From contig JBAKBP010007608.1 in the NCBI GenBank assembly GCA_037953745.1, forward strand, positions 1-64,000: 64,000 nt of DNA, written 5' to 3'. Positions 27,208 through 37,198 of the stretch are shown piece by piece (position 1 is the first letter of the stretch; each line of letters begins with the position of its first letter). This DNA comes from Lithodes maja. Taxonomy: Eukaryota > Arthropoda > Malacostraca > Decapoda > Lithodidae. The translations under genes and the position numbers were made by a program. A model generated the notes under the pieces. The model did no database searches, was not told where the DNA came from, and saw only the letters and a program-made list of their open reading frames with translations.

Positions 27208-29424
27208 ATGAGGTATGATATATTAATATATCCCATATCCCTGCGTTGTATATCATATCCCTATCAAGATATGGTCAAAAAAATTATGGCCAAAAATATC
27301 AAAATTATACAAATTCTGAGATTTGAATTTACCCATGATGGTTGTATCGCGATATCCTTACCCCCAAGTTATAACACTCTAGTGTTATTATGTAAGATTC
27401 CCACCTTACCCAAATACCATTCAAATGTATTATTGTTTCCCTCGGCTAAAAAAGTCATAGTGAATGTACAAATTAGGGAAGAGGTTTACGTATTGGAGTC
27501 TTCTAAAATAAAAATAGTTATTCAGGGTCCGATTTATCGCGGTTATTTTCGGCAGGGTTATAGAAAGGATACTCCGAGTCTTTCGGCGCGGGATGTGTTT
27601 GTCTTGAACGATAATTGTACCGAAGATGTCGGTTTGGATGTCAGTGTCAGTATCGGGCGCGGAGCGGATACTTTTTGGGGGTCTCTGAAATTATTCCATT
27701 GTTCTAATCATGACAATTACACATGTTTATGTTCAGATTTAAAGTATATATATGTATTTTATATGTGTAACACCTGTAATATAAAAAGTTACAAAGAAAG
27801 CTGTGAAGTGTTTATAAAACCCACCATTCCCACCAATGGGGTTTGTTTTATTTTTTTTAATCATGAATTGTTGGAAAGTCGAGGTGGAGGGGATCTCATC
27901 CTCCAAGACGACCCACGAAAATCCTATTTTGCGAAACATGCCGTACTTTTTCCACAAAGAGGGGCGCGGGGTATAGGACTCAATATGACCATCCAGAATG
28001 TCAAGACTTGGTCCATTTTTACGTCCAATTTGAAGAGAATTTTGTTTGAACATGAGGGTATCGAATTCACCAAAGATTTTCTCTTTCTAGAAAAAATACG
28101 ACTTTTGGTGATTACCGTGGCGAATATTCCCGAGCGATATGCCATATTCGACGAGATTGTGTCATTTTTTTTTCTAAACAATCTCTGGAAGAGCTCTCGT
28201 TGTGGTAGGATCGCCGAAAGTATGCGACTCAATTGCTGCTCCATGGAAGGCCATACTCAATTCGAGTTGGATTGTTTTATATCCATCTGGAAACATAGGG
28301 GGATATGTCGAGTGTTGGGTAATGATATCCCCCTCTTATGGTTTTATGTCAGACCCTTCTCGGTACTGAGTGAGTGTTCGGTGGTAAAAGAGCTATACCA
28401 GGAAGACCACCGACTCTGGACAAATTTATCCTCCATCACCAGTCTCGAAGAGCGGATAATTGCTCTAAAAACTATGGCAAGATTGTGGAGAAAAGATCCA
28501 GTGAGGATCACTATACCCATTCATAATTTTAAAGTGATTATTGTTGACGATAATGATACATGTGGTTGTCCTCGCCTGCGTAATGACATGGATAGATATA
28601 ATTTTGATTTGGGTATGTATCCCATTGAGGATGATGATAAGAGTATCTATATTCTGAGGGAAGAGGGCTATTTGAATTCCTCCCTTGTATCAAAAAGCAG
28701 ACGAAGTTTAATAAAAAAACCCGCCCTACCCTCATCCATCACAAAGGACGAACGTCTAATTAATTTTCTATATTTTCAATTAAAGAAATGTATTTATATT
28801 TTTACCTCGGAGGATGAGTATGCGAGGAGTATATTTGATAAATTTCTCGAAGATTATCGTAAGGGTGGCGATTTATCAGCCTTCGTGTCCGAGGAGGAGA
28901 GCATGAAAGCCACCGATTTTCCATCTACCCAGACTATCACCACCTTTCATATAATGAGATCGCACGAGGTATATTTTATTTCACATATTCTACTTAATTT
29001 TATTTTACATAGTGTTTTATCAAAGATAATATACATAGGTTCTTTACCAAACCTTCGTCATAATTTAGAAGAGAGTTCATCCATGCTTGATGTTGCATTG
29101 CAGAAGGCTATCCATTGCACTCATGGAGATATGATCAGGTCGGTGGATATTATCCTCGATTCAACCATCGAACCGAGACTTGGCAGTATAGTTCCCAATT
29201 TTTGGTTGATTAATTCAAATTTTCAAAGATGGGTGCGAATGATACATTTTATATATAATAAATTATATATAAATTATACATCGGAATTTAATTATTGGAA
29301 TATATTATTGAAACGAAAAGAGGAATCTTTGAATCATATGAAATTACTGGTCAATGCCGAACATAAGATAAAAGACTATATACGAGATAGTTTAAGTCCC
29401 CAACAGGCACTGTATTTTACGTAA
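27208..29424 (+). CDS. Large unknown core-like protein (738 aa)
   Basis: An intact frame with mixed composition, typical of a globular multi-domain protein. Several Cys pairs are seen (about residues 170-200: CSNHDNYTCLC, MCNTCNIKSYKESC). No signal peptide, membrane anchor or catalytic motif that I recognise. The start could be 27208 or the ATG at 27271, which gives a more typical N-terminus (MVKKIMAKN). Element E8 with poly(A)-like sequence follows. Probably a conserved viral gene; function unknown. Confidence 0.75.
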   Translation: MRYDILIYPISLRCISYPYQDMVKKIMAKNIKIIQILRFEFTHDGCIAISLPPSYNTLVLLCKIPTLPKYHSNVLLFPSAKKVIVNVQIREEVYVLESSKIKIVIQGPIYRGYFRQGYRKDTPSLSARDVFVLNDNCTEDVGLDVSVSIGRGADTFWGSLKLFHCSNHDNYTCLCSDLKYIYVFYMCNTCNIKSYKESCEVFIKPTIPTNGVCFIFFNHELLESRGGGDLILQDDPRKSYFAKHAVLFPQRGARGIGLNMTIQNVKTWSIFTSNLKRILFEHEGIEFTKDFLFLEKIRLLVITVANIPERYAIFDEIVSFFFLNNLWKSSRCGRIAESMRLNCCSMEGHTQFELDCFISIWKHRGICRVLGNDIPLLWFYVRPFSVLSECSVVKELYQEDHRLWTNLSSITSLEERIIALKTMARLWRKDPVRITIPIHNFKVIIVDDNDTCGCPRLRNDMDRYNFDLGMYPIEDDDKSIYILREEGYLNSSLVSKSRRSLIKKPALPSSITKDERLINFLYFQLKKCIYIFTSEDEYARSIFDKFLEDYRKGGDLSAFVSEEESMKATDFPSTQTITTFHIMRSHEVYFISHILLNFILHSVLSKIIYIGSLPNLRHNLEESSSMLDVALQKAIHCTHGDMIRSVDIILDSTIEPRLGSIVPNFWLINSNFQRWVRMIHFIYNKLYINYTSEFNYWNILLKRKEESLNHMKLLVNAEHKIKDYIRDSLSPQQALYFT

Positions 29425-29454
29425 CCTTTAAGTAGCGGATAAATAAATCACCCG

Positions 29455-29640
29455 GCTAGCATTATTTGGCCGCTTCGGGTTATATAAATACAACTCTTTT
29501 TTATTTAGAGTCGTACTATTCACATCTCCATCACATGCATTGTGGTGTAATTGTTTACAATTTACTTTACCTAAAAAAACTTGTTTTATTTCCACCTTGA
29601 CTCCTCTTTATAGTGTAGACGACAATGACAACGTAGATGA
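29455..29640 (+). terminator. Full-length dispersed E element (E8)
   Basis: GGCCGCTTCGGGTTATATAA, TTTATTTAGAGTCGTACT, CATCACATGCATTGTGGTG, ACAATTTACTTTACC and TTCCACCTTGACTCCTC, plus strand, 30 bases behind the 738-aa gene. 29641-29950 has weak frames on both strands but nothing I can support as a gene. Confidence 0.6.
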
Positions 29641-29954
29641 ATCCAGGGAAAGTTTCTGGTGGTGGCAGCGTTATCTGTCTTCATCAGCGGTGGGTCAGTC
29701 TCGTCTTTTTTTGTAATTTTTCCAAGTTTTTGGGTCCAACTCTACACAAATGGCAATGTTCTTTCACCCGGGATCCACACCAATGATACAATGGTAATTT
29801 CAGCCGTACTCTTGGGGCCCGTCGTTTTTCCTTCTTCTTCTTGTGATGAAGGTGACGGTTCCGCATGGTTAGTCAACCGAAGCCCTCTATATAAATATAT
29901 TTAAAATATGGTCAATATACTACAAAAAGCCAGTTGGTCACAGTGTTGTGAAAC

Positions 29955-30008
29955 ATTCCGCTAAAGCGTTCAAATTTCAACCCTATCGCAAATATCCCTG
30001 TCCGTTAA
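29955..30008 (-). repeat. Dispersed 'TTTAGCGG' element (R3)
   Basis: Reverse copy (TTCCGCTAAAGCG, TTTCAACCCTATCGCAAATA, TCCCTGTCCGTTAA) ending 4 bases before the next ATG. The flanking GGTCACAGTGTTGTGAAACA is also shared with the 52675 copy, so the element is at least 75 bases. Confidence 0.6.
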
Positions 30009-30011
30009 AAT

Positions 30012-30788
30012 ATGGTTATTTGGTTAGTAATATTATTATATATTTTATGTCTGATTAAAATATTAAATAATTATATATATCGGAATCCCATTACGTTTTT
30101 AAATAAAGATGTTAAATTTTTTTCTGATTCGATAATGGATTATTTTGACAATTTTGATTGTAGGAAGTCGGGAAGTATTCACGATGCTTTGATTTTACCC
30201 AATGCCTTGGTAATTAATAAAAATTATAATTTACGTCAAAATGATTTAGATATATTGTGGAATCAACAAAAACAAAAAAATCCTCCTCCCTCTGAAGAGC
30301 CATTTATTGAGGGAATATGCACAAACCACAAAGCAATATTTATTAATATATGGGGGGATTTGGGTAATGAAAATGCATTTAAGAATAATATACAAAAGAC
30401 CCTCTGTGGTTGCGAAAGGCACCAACATTTGCTCGCCTGTCCACCCCTGACAGAAGAGGCGGGTGACCCATTGGAAATGCGGGTGACATTGGGTCGAGGA
30501 GAGACCATACTAAATATACCTCTACTGGGTATGAAACCCCTCATACATAAAGCCAAGAATATGGGAATGTTTTACCATTTGAATGCAATGGGGGAAATAG
30601 TTTTGTGTAATCCCTGCTCACGATTACCGGACGGTCTATATGAGATCGACGATGTTCTCATTAAAAGGAGAGATATTATAAATTTAAAGACTCGTAGTCC
30701 TGGTCTTTTTTCAGAGTCCATGAAAACCAGAGATAGGGTACGAAAAGTATTTTGTTCAAAACAGCAAGTGTATAAATTGTATACATAA
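30012..30788 (+). CDS. Cys-containing type II membrane protein (258 aa)
   Basis: An N-terminal anchor (residues of about 2-20, VIWLVILLYILCLIKIL) is followed by an ectodomain with Cys pairs (KTLCGCERHQHLLACPP, VLCNPCSRLP). The layout is that of a small infectivity-factor or envelope protein, but the match is too weak to name one. It lies between unknown core genes, with R3 just upstream. Confidence 0.65.
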   Translation: MVIWLVILLYILCLIKILNNYIYRNPITFLNKDVKFFSDSIMDYFDNFDCRKSGSIHDALILPNALVINKNYNLRQNDLDILWNQQKQKNPPPSEEPFIEGICTNHKAIFINIWGDLGNENAFKNNIQKTLCGCERHQHLLACPPLTEEAGDPLEMRVTLGRGETILNIPLLGMKPLIHKAKNMGMFYHLNAMGEIVLCNPCSRLPDGLYEIDDVLIKRRDIINLKTRSPGLFSESMKTRDRVRKVFCSKQQVYKLYT

Positions 30789-30875
30789 CTTTTTGCTCGT
30801 TAAAGGGTTAAAATAATATTTGCCCGCTAATGGGATAATAAAAACATTATGTATGTAGTATGTTTCGGGTAGAGA

Positions 30876-32468
30876 ATGTCCACCTATCCGAGTACCTTTT
30901 CACTGGGTGATATTCATATAGTCTCTATTAATAATGTCGATAGGTTTAACCATCAAGAATTACAAGAAATTGCCACTGTCCTAAAGGGTTTCATTGAACG
31001 GGGAAGAATCGAACAATCCCTATTGTCCATTCTATTCAGGGGTCATAATAATGGCGACGAACAACCCCGCTCTAAAAAAATGAAGATGGATAATATCGCC
31101 ACCCTGATATCAACCATGACCAACAATAATAAAAATGACATTGATAATGATGAATTGCTAAATTTAATGTTTAAAATTTTTAGTGTTCCATATTTTCATG
31201 TTGCGGAACAGGTCCCGTTCTTTGTGTGCGAGGGCACATGTGTGGATAGTGCTAGTGTCGGTGCGGCACCCGCCTTCAAAAACTGTAGCTGCCGAAAGTA
31301 TTATACATTTTTACAAGGGGGAATCGCGCCGGAATATATACTACATTTTATTTCTCAATTTGTGAACCACACCCAACCCAAATATTACGAATCCTGTTTG
31401 ACCCACGGGTGCACCGGGAATATGGTAACGGTTAATTTGAAAGAGGCTTTTCTCCGTATGAATTTAGAAACGGCCCCGACTCAGAGTCTGCTCATGTATA
31501 TTTGTGGTTTTATAGCCCTGTGTGGTTATCAACATATATTCGTTAGAGATCGGACCATGGTGGGAACATCAACGTCCCTCCTGTTTAATTTGATACAAAA
31601 TAAACTGTGGGATTTTATAAAGGGAGACAATGATAGTAATTTTTCAACTTTTATTTCAACATTGGGGTACCAATCTTTCTTTCATAATCTTTCCAATATT
31701 TGTATTAATCTCGAAAAAATTGCTCTACAGACTAACTTGTCCACCGAGGATAAACGCCAGTGTGTATTAAAATACATGCAAACTATATACCCGAACATTC
31801 CCACACAAATAGATATGAAAGGCCTAAATTCGGCCGCTAAGAAATACTATTTCCAATACGGATGGATTAACGAAGGAAAACGTGTGTATAAAACTACTCA
31901 GTATAGTAAGACCCTACGCAGTAAAGGGGTTGTGTATGTTAACAGAATGCATGTCTGTGAATCAATCTGGAAAGAATTGTGTTACGGAAACTTTTTTGTC
32001 TGTGACGAAAAGAATGATAAATGTATTGACGATCATTATCTAGGTTTATTGGCCAGTTATATTATCACAGATGTGCTACGTAAACCAAAATTTGACAAGA
32101 ATGACTGTACATATCATCAATTCTGGGAACGACCGCATATCTCACTAAATGCCATATCCAAAAATGTAGTTGGAAAAAATGAATCGGAAAATCAGGATGC
32201 CATTATAAATGGACCCTATTATACTTTATTTGCCCTATTGACTAAGAATGATCGGTTGAACATGTCTCACCTCGACCTCTTAATATTTGAAACTATACTA
32301 TCTTCTGATATGGAATACGATACTATACGTTCCCAAAAATGTTATTACTTGGGAATATTGATTACTATGGTGGCATTAATTAAGGAAATATTAAAAGAAG
32401 CTCCATCTATATTATCACAGGATACCACAAAGATAAATAACAATAAAGACTTGAATAAAAATATATGA
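30876..32468 (+). CDS. Unknown core-like protein (530 aa)
   Basis: An intact frame. A nuclear-signal-like RSKKMKMD occurs at about residues 67-74. Cys-rich segments VCEGTCVDSA and CSCRKYYTF lie at about residues 120-150. The rest appears helical. The TGA at 32466-32468 is followed immediately and in frame by an ATG and 51 more sense codons (see 32469-32627). No family recognised. Confidence 0.72.
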   Translation: MSTYPSTFSLGDIHIVSINNVDRFNHQELQEIATVLKGFIERGRIEQSLLSILFRGHNNGDEQPRSKKMKMDNIATLISTMTNNNKNDIDNDELLNLMFKIFSVPYFHVAEQVPFFVCEGTCVDSASVGAAPAFKNCSCRKYYTFLQGGIAPEYILHFISQFVNHTQPKYYESCLTHGCTGNMVTVNLKEAFLRMNLETAPTQSLLMYICGFIALCGYQHIFVRDRTMVGTSTSLLFNLIQNKLWDFIKGDNDSNFSTFISTLGYQSFFHNLSNICINLEKIALQTNLSTEDKRQCVLKYMQTIYPNIPTQIDMKGLNSAAKKYYFQYGWINEGKRVYKTTQYSKTLRSKGVVYVNRMHVCESIWKELCYGNFFVCDEKNDKCIDDHYLGLLASYIITDVLRKPKFDKNDCTYHQFWERPHISLNAISKNVVGKNESENQDAIINGPYYTLFALLTKNDRLNMSHLDLLIFETILSSDMEYDTIRSQKCYYLGILITMVALIKEILKEAPSILSQDTTKINNNKDLNKNI

Positions 32469-32627
32469 ATGGCTATTAAAAATCTGGAAGAAACACAAAA
32501 TATCTCGGAAATTATTGAGGATTTAACTTCATTGGCCGAAATGGAGCTGGACCCCGGGCCATCATTAATGGTATCACATATGTTAAATAGAAAGTTTTAT
32601 AATATACAAAACAATATAATACTGTAA
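32469..32627 (+). CDS. In-frame 52-codon extension or separate small ORF
   Basis: It begins at the very codon after the TGA of the preceding gene and stays in its frame. The product is acidic and helical at first (NLEETQNISEIIEDLTSLAE). It could be the true C-terminus of the 530-residue protein reached by readthrough or lost by a point mutation, or a separate peptide. A MELDPGP stretch resembles, but does not match, a 2A motif (Asp replaces the essential Asn). Confidence 0.35.
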   Translation: MAIKNLEETQNISEIIEDLTSLAEMELDPGPSLMVSHMLNRKFYNIQNNIIL

Positions 32628-32729
32628 ATAGAAAAAAAATATATATTTTTGGGTGAAATGGGGATTTATTAACAGGAAGAGAAAAACATATAAATAGCAG
32701 GTTCCAGTCAGCGTTCTTAAAAGGTCATT

Positions 32730-32996
32730 ATGTCTACCCAATGCCAAGAACAACAGCGATACAATGTAATGGAATCTGTAAAGCAAGCTGCCAATGCGGT
32801 TGTTGAATTTATGAATAATTCAAAAAAAGTAAATAGGCGAAATGAAGTGGAGTTTATATTGAAGCCAATCCTCATGAAGGAATTATATTTATCCAAGTGT
32901 GGCGGCAAATCGAAGTTTAATTTGGCCATGCCAACCATATCTAAACCACCACCAGCCCATGATTTACCAACCCCCAATTTTAATATACAAATGTGA
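32730..32996 (+). CDS. Small unknown protein (88 aa)
   Basis: ATG at 32730 with a TATA-like CATATAAATAGCAGG about 40 bases upstream. The N-terminal two-thirds is helical and charged; the end is Pro-rich. It converges with the TBP-like gene, 60 bases away. The good promoter supports a real gene. Confidence 0.5.
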   Translation: MSTQCQEQQRYNVMESVKQAANAVVEFMNNSKKVNRRNEVEFILKPILMKELYLSKCGGKSKFNLAMPTISKPPPAHDLPTPNFNIQM

Positions 32997-33056
32997 GGAG
33001 AACTAAAAGGAAGTCCCGAAGATAGCGAAGAAGAGCCCTGCTAGACAGAGAACGCG

Positions 33057-34209
33057 CTAAAGGTTACAATTGCAACAATATTTATTTACGGTTGTTATAT
33101 TATTTGTTCCATTTATTAAAGTACAAAGTCTTTTAATTAGGTTTCGTTGAGAAAACTCTCGCCTATCATTAATCTCCTTATATCTAGCCCGGTATGATCC
33201 ACAATGGCGCTCGGGGTTTCCAGGATTGTTGGCCCCCATGCGTTTCACAAAATCATGCGAAACCATCACTATCTTATTCCCTTTATCGTGATTTATTATT
33301 TTCATTGAACCATCTTTAATTAAATTTGTACTAGAATAATTACTAGGATTGTCATTATCAATGAATGAGTCGGGATAATTGTGTCTTCTCAAAAATAGGA
33401 TCGATTGTTCAAACTCGGTATTGCAGAATTGAGAGGGAATATTCATTCTCAATGTATGATTTTTTATAAAAAAAAATATTTTACAATACCATTCAAGTGA
33501 TTTAAAGTCGAAATAGGATACTACATGTTCTATCTCACCCTCGGATATGGCTTGCCTACCATGACTGAAATTTATAAAAAGGCCCATTAATACGTTGGGT
33601 TGAATCTGCCAATCTTGTACACTTTGATTACCGAGGAGAGAGCAAACTCCATTTTCGAAAAGCAATAGGGTTATCACTCGATAATTATCATGGGTCACGG
33701 GTAACATTCGCTCGTAAAACTCATACAGCGTTTGGCCCGATAGGGGTTTAATGGGTATCAATATCTTGATAAAAAAAAACCGAAAATGTATTATTATTGT
33801 TGTTGTAGGTGATTCCGTGAGAATCTAAAAAATATTTGAGTTTCAAAAAATCCAAGTGGAAGGGTAATCTGAAACTAACGACAATATTGACGATACAACT
33901 CTCGTTAATAAAAATAGGCGCTTGTATCACATTAGAGATTTTTTGTATGTTGTTTTCAATAGAGGTTTTAATATCCCCCTTTATACCCACACACATTACA
34001 ATACCATTTGTGAAGATGAGACATGTATTCTTGGGATGGTATGTGGACTGTCTTATGGCTATAAACTGTGACTGGAAATATCCCTGTGCATTTTCGTGGT
34101 AAAGATCTCTATCAATATAGGGAAAATACACTTTCTTTGACAGACCCCGGGCCGCTATCATTACCTCGTTAATTTTATCTGTACTTATTTTATGGGCTCT
34201 GGACAACAT
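33057..34209 (-). pseudogene. TATA-binding-protein-like gene split by a frameshift in a 9-A run
   Basis: The 5' frame (ATG at 34209) contains the first TBP repeat: NTCLIFTNGIVMCVGIKG and INESCIVNIVVSFRLPFHLD (about residues 61-120) fit the 'LIF--G--v-tG-k' and 'n-v-s---p--l' pattern. The 3' frame (from about 33760) continues with the second repeat, ITLLLFENGVCSLLGN. The two overlap at nine A residues (33771-33779, plus strand), where a one-base change would rejoin them. The 3' part also carries a long basic extension with a terminal CCNC. TBP-like genes are known in nimaviruses and not in baculoviruses. A homopolymer sequencing error is a real possibility. Confidence 0.65.
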
Positions 34210-34451
34210 TTTAATATCTCTATGAGACAATACCTTCCCTACATTTTTTATTTTGAAAACATTATGTACTATAAATTTTGGGTCATGTTCGACCTCAATC
34301 CTTAATTGAATACATACATTAACTATTGACGTTGTTATATTATTTATATTTCTTAATAGGGAATCAATTTTTTTGGAGTGGATAATTTTTGTATATATAA
34401 TATATATATATATATTACCCTTCCCATAACCTCCATCATAAATATTTTTTC

Positions 34452-35516
34452 ATGGGTAGATATAATAACAAAATGGATTTCATATATGATGACTCGGTCA
34501 TCAATCATGCTTCCGAAGATGATAATCACATGGCATGGGTAATAATTATTACCATTTCAGTTTTGTTTATAACAGGCATATGTTGGTTAGTTGTTTTATC
34601 GTATAAAGATAATAATAATGTGCCCGAAACCAAGAATAAGACCATTGACGCTTCCGAGTCTCATATGACACCAATATTAAATGAAACTAAAGATAACGAA
34701 GCGACAGATACACCCGCCATTGATACTACGTTTCCTAATTGGATTTCTCCCACCAACACCACCACCATTCAGCAGGAGGAAACAATTCTCAACACCAATA
34801 TAAGTCTCTGGTCCACTCCAAACACCCAATATTCTACCACCAACGCCACTGGAGACAATGTTAACGCCGACACCACCACCGGAGACAATTCTGGGGATGA
34901 TATTGCCACGGAGGATATTTCTACCACCGACAGCAACATCCCGAAATCTACCACCAATAAAAATTCCTTTATTAATTGGTTAAATTCTAACACTCCGAAA
35001 ATAATGACGAGTCCCACCACCAAATCTACTAACGCCGACGTCAATACCAGCGCCGGAGTTGGTTTTGAGGATATTAGTGGCAACGCCGACACCACCATCT
35101 CTCACGATTCTGAGGATAATAATATTGCCGTCAGTACCAGCGCCGCCGTCAGTACCATCACCGGAGACGATATCATCCCGGAACCCACCACCAATATAAA
35201 TTCCTTTGTTAACGTCAATACCAGCACCGGAGACGATTCTGAGGATATTAGTGGCAACGCCGACACCACATCTCTCACGATTCTGAGGATGATAATATTG
35301 CCACCAATACCAGCGCGGACGTCAATACCAGCGCCGGAGTTGGTTTTGAGGATATTAGTGGCAACGCCTACACCACCATCTCTTACGATTCTGAGGATGA
35401 TAATATTGCCACCAATACCAGCGCCGCCGTCAGTACCATCACCGGAGACGATATCACCCCCCCCACCACCAGAGTCAAGCGTCGACATAGACGTAGTAGG
35501 AAATTTAACATGTTAA
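34452..35516 (+). CDS. Membrane-anchored Ser/Thr/Asp-repeat protein with internal frame change (354 aa)
   Basis: The N-terminus is acidic, followed by a single membrane span at residues of about 29-50 (WVIIITISVLFITGICWLVVL). The rest is a Thr/Ser/Asn/Asp-rich mucin-like stalk. DNA repeats of about 110-130 bases (GGCAACGCCGACACCACC ... GATTCTGAGGATAATAATATTGCC) occur three times. In the second a base is missing near 35269, so the last 85 residues read LRMIILPPIPA instead of HDSEDDNIA. The real or ancestral C-terminus is probably acidic. Likely a surface or envelope protein. Confidence 0.6.
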   Translation: MGRYNNKMDFIYDDSVINHASEDDNHMAWVIIITISVLFITGICWLVVLSYKDNNNVPETKNKTIDASESHMTPILNETKDNEATDTPAIDTTFPNWISPTNTTTIQQEETILNTNISLWSTPNTQYSTTNATGDNVNADTTTGDNSGDDIATEDISTTDSNIPKSTTNKNSFINWLNSNTPKIMTSPTTKSTNADVNTSAGVGFEDISGNADTTISHDSEDNNIAVSTSAAVSTITGDDIIPEPTTNINSFVNVNTSTGDDSEDISGNADTTSLTILRMIILPPIPARTSIPAPELVLRILVATPTPPSLTILRMIILPPIPAPPSVPSPETISPPPPPESSVDIDVVGNLTC

Positions 35517-35615
35517 CCCTTTAACGGACAAATGGTTTTTACCGGTCGTTGAAATAAAATGAGAAACTAGTTTTCTGGTTTTAAGTACCACATATTGGTA
35601 CTTATAAAGGTTTGG

Positions 35616-36287
35616 TTAGATTGCCGAAATTATCGGTATATGTAAATTAAAGAGTGGAAAAGAGCATTCCCTTTGTTCCATTTCGTTTAATGGTATATTT
35701 GTTGGTGTTATATGTGAGTATTGTAAAATTTTACATCTCAATATAATACTAGAATTAACTTGCCACTTCATATATTTTTTCTTGACCGATCCTCTAACCA
35801 CCCTTCTTTTTGCTGGGAATATTTTGTGAGGTTTATTGGGGGTTAAGAAATATCTATTATTGTGACCCATTTGACATTTTAGTGAGGATAAGTACACGAA
35901 ATGCTGGGTTAAAATTTGTGGATCTTCATTAGGGTATATTGTTTGTAGAGTGGACATTGATGGTACGAAATGGGTGGTAAAATTATTCCGACTATATCTA
36001 CCATTCCCATGAGTGAAAAGCAACATGGGCATTCTATAAAACATGTTATTTTGTTTTTTTAATATAGAACTATTTACTATATTATTATATTTTCTTTTTA
36101 CTATTTTTTTGACGAGATGACAGAAACAATGACATTGATTGGTAACATATTGACTTGTATCCTCCACCCCACCTCCCATAGAGTTTTTATATACCACACG
36201 AAACAAACGTTTATGGTTTTCAGAACTCAATTGAAAATGGTAGGCGTTTTCTATAATATTTTGAGTTTCCCTAAGCAGAAAATGCAT
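35616..36287 (-). CDS. Unknown protein (223 aa)
   Basis: An intact ATG frame. It has a Cys/His cluster (NQCHCFCHLVKK) near residue 50 and a basic segment (PAKRRVVRGSVKKKYMKW) near 160, so nucleic-acid binding is possible. No family is recognised. Confidence 0.6.
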   Translation of the reverse strand: MHFLLRETQNIIENAYHFQLSSENHKRLFRVVYKNSMGGGVEDTSQYVTNQCHCFCHLVKKIVKRKYNNIVNSSILKKQNNMFYRMPMLLFTHGNGRYSRNNFTTHFVPSMSTLQTIYPNEDPQILTQHFVYLSSLKCQMGHNNRYFLTPNKPHKIFPAKRRVVRGSVKKKYMKWQVNSSIILRCKILQYSHITPTNIPLNEMEQRECSFPLFNLHIPIISAI

Positions 36288-36449
36288 AATGTAAACCAGC
36301 TTTTGAAATGTAATTCCGTTTCCTAAAGCAATGTATTTAACATTCTTACCCGTGGAGGTTGTATATTGCGCGTGACGAATACATTGTATAGTGTCAACTC
36401 CGAATAGCTTATTTAAATATATGAATATATGATTTGATATATATTATAT

Positions 36450-37196
36450 TTATATATTATCTGTTTCACTCAACACACTATATAAATCATTAATGTGATT
36501 TTTTTCAAGTTTATTAGTATCATATTTGGTTAGTAATAATGTTTCCACGCTTTTTAGAAATTCATCTTCTAAATTAAATAGTCTAAATATGAGTATGCCT
36601 ATTTTTAACACGATAAACATGTGAGACTTATTTTTCTGTATTAAATGTCTTAGGGAATGGGGTACCTCCGCATAGAGGGTTGGTGTTATGTAGATTATAT
36701 TTTTCTGTCCTACCTCTGTATTTTTAGACATGTCATCCCCCATTAACGAAGTGGGATCCGTTAATGGATTGTAAAGCTCACAAACATCAGATTCTAATCT
36801 ATTACCAAAAGTCAAACATCCTAACTCTTGGGTTTTTCTTGCGTAAAGAGCCTCTATAGACATAATATTATCTTCGCCCAAATCTGAATGCGACTCTCCA
36901 TCTTCGCATCGACAAGACTTTATGGAATTTACCTCGGAGGCCGTTAATTTTTTACCGTTCCGTATCCTGATGGGTTTAGCGGTATTAGTATTGGTGGTGT
37001 TAGTTGTCGCGTGTTTGTAATGATAAATACCATGAATTTTAAAGGTATAAACATTCAATTGTTCAAGGATATAATTTTTAAAATGTATCTTAATAATATC
37101 ACTACAATTACTTTTATGTATAATTGTTATACATTTACTTAACATATTGTATATAGTTGAAAAACGGAAAAGGGTCATGTCTATTAAATCTGACAT
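36450..37196 (-). CDS. Unknown protein (248 aa)
   Basis: The ATG at 37196 lies 2 bases beyond the stop of the upstream minus-strand gene (37199-38107), so both could share a transcript. It contains an Asn/Thr-rich linker (TNTTNTNTAKPIRIRNGKK) and an acidic patch. Hydrophobic stretch MFIVLKIGILIFRLF is near the C-terminus. No family recognised. Confidence 0.6.
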   Translation of the reverse strand: MSDLIDMTLFRFSTIYNMLSKCITIIHKSNCSDIIKIHFKNYILEQLNVYTFKIHGIYHYKHATTNTTNTNTAKPIRIRNGKKLTASEVNSIKSCRCEDGESHSDLGEDNIMSIEALYARKTQELGCLTFGNRLESDVCELYNPLTDPTSLMGDDMSKNTEVGQKNIIYITPTLYAEVPHSLRHLIQKNKSHMFIVLKIGILIFRLFNLEDEFLKSVETLLLTKYDTNKLEKNHINDLYSVLSETDNI

Positions 37197-37198
37197 CG

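Noticed and set aside
29659..29904. 81- and 60-residue frames on opposite strands
   Set aside because: Weak, overlapping, with no promoter or family; neither strand is favoured.
32540..32565. Possible 2A ribosome-skipping motif (MELDPGP)
   Set aside because: The essential Asn of NPGP is Asp and the upstream signature is incomplete.
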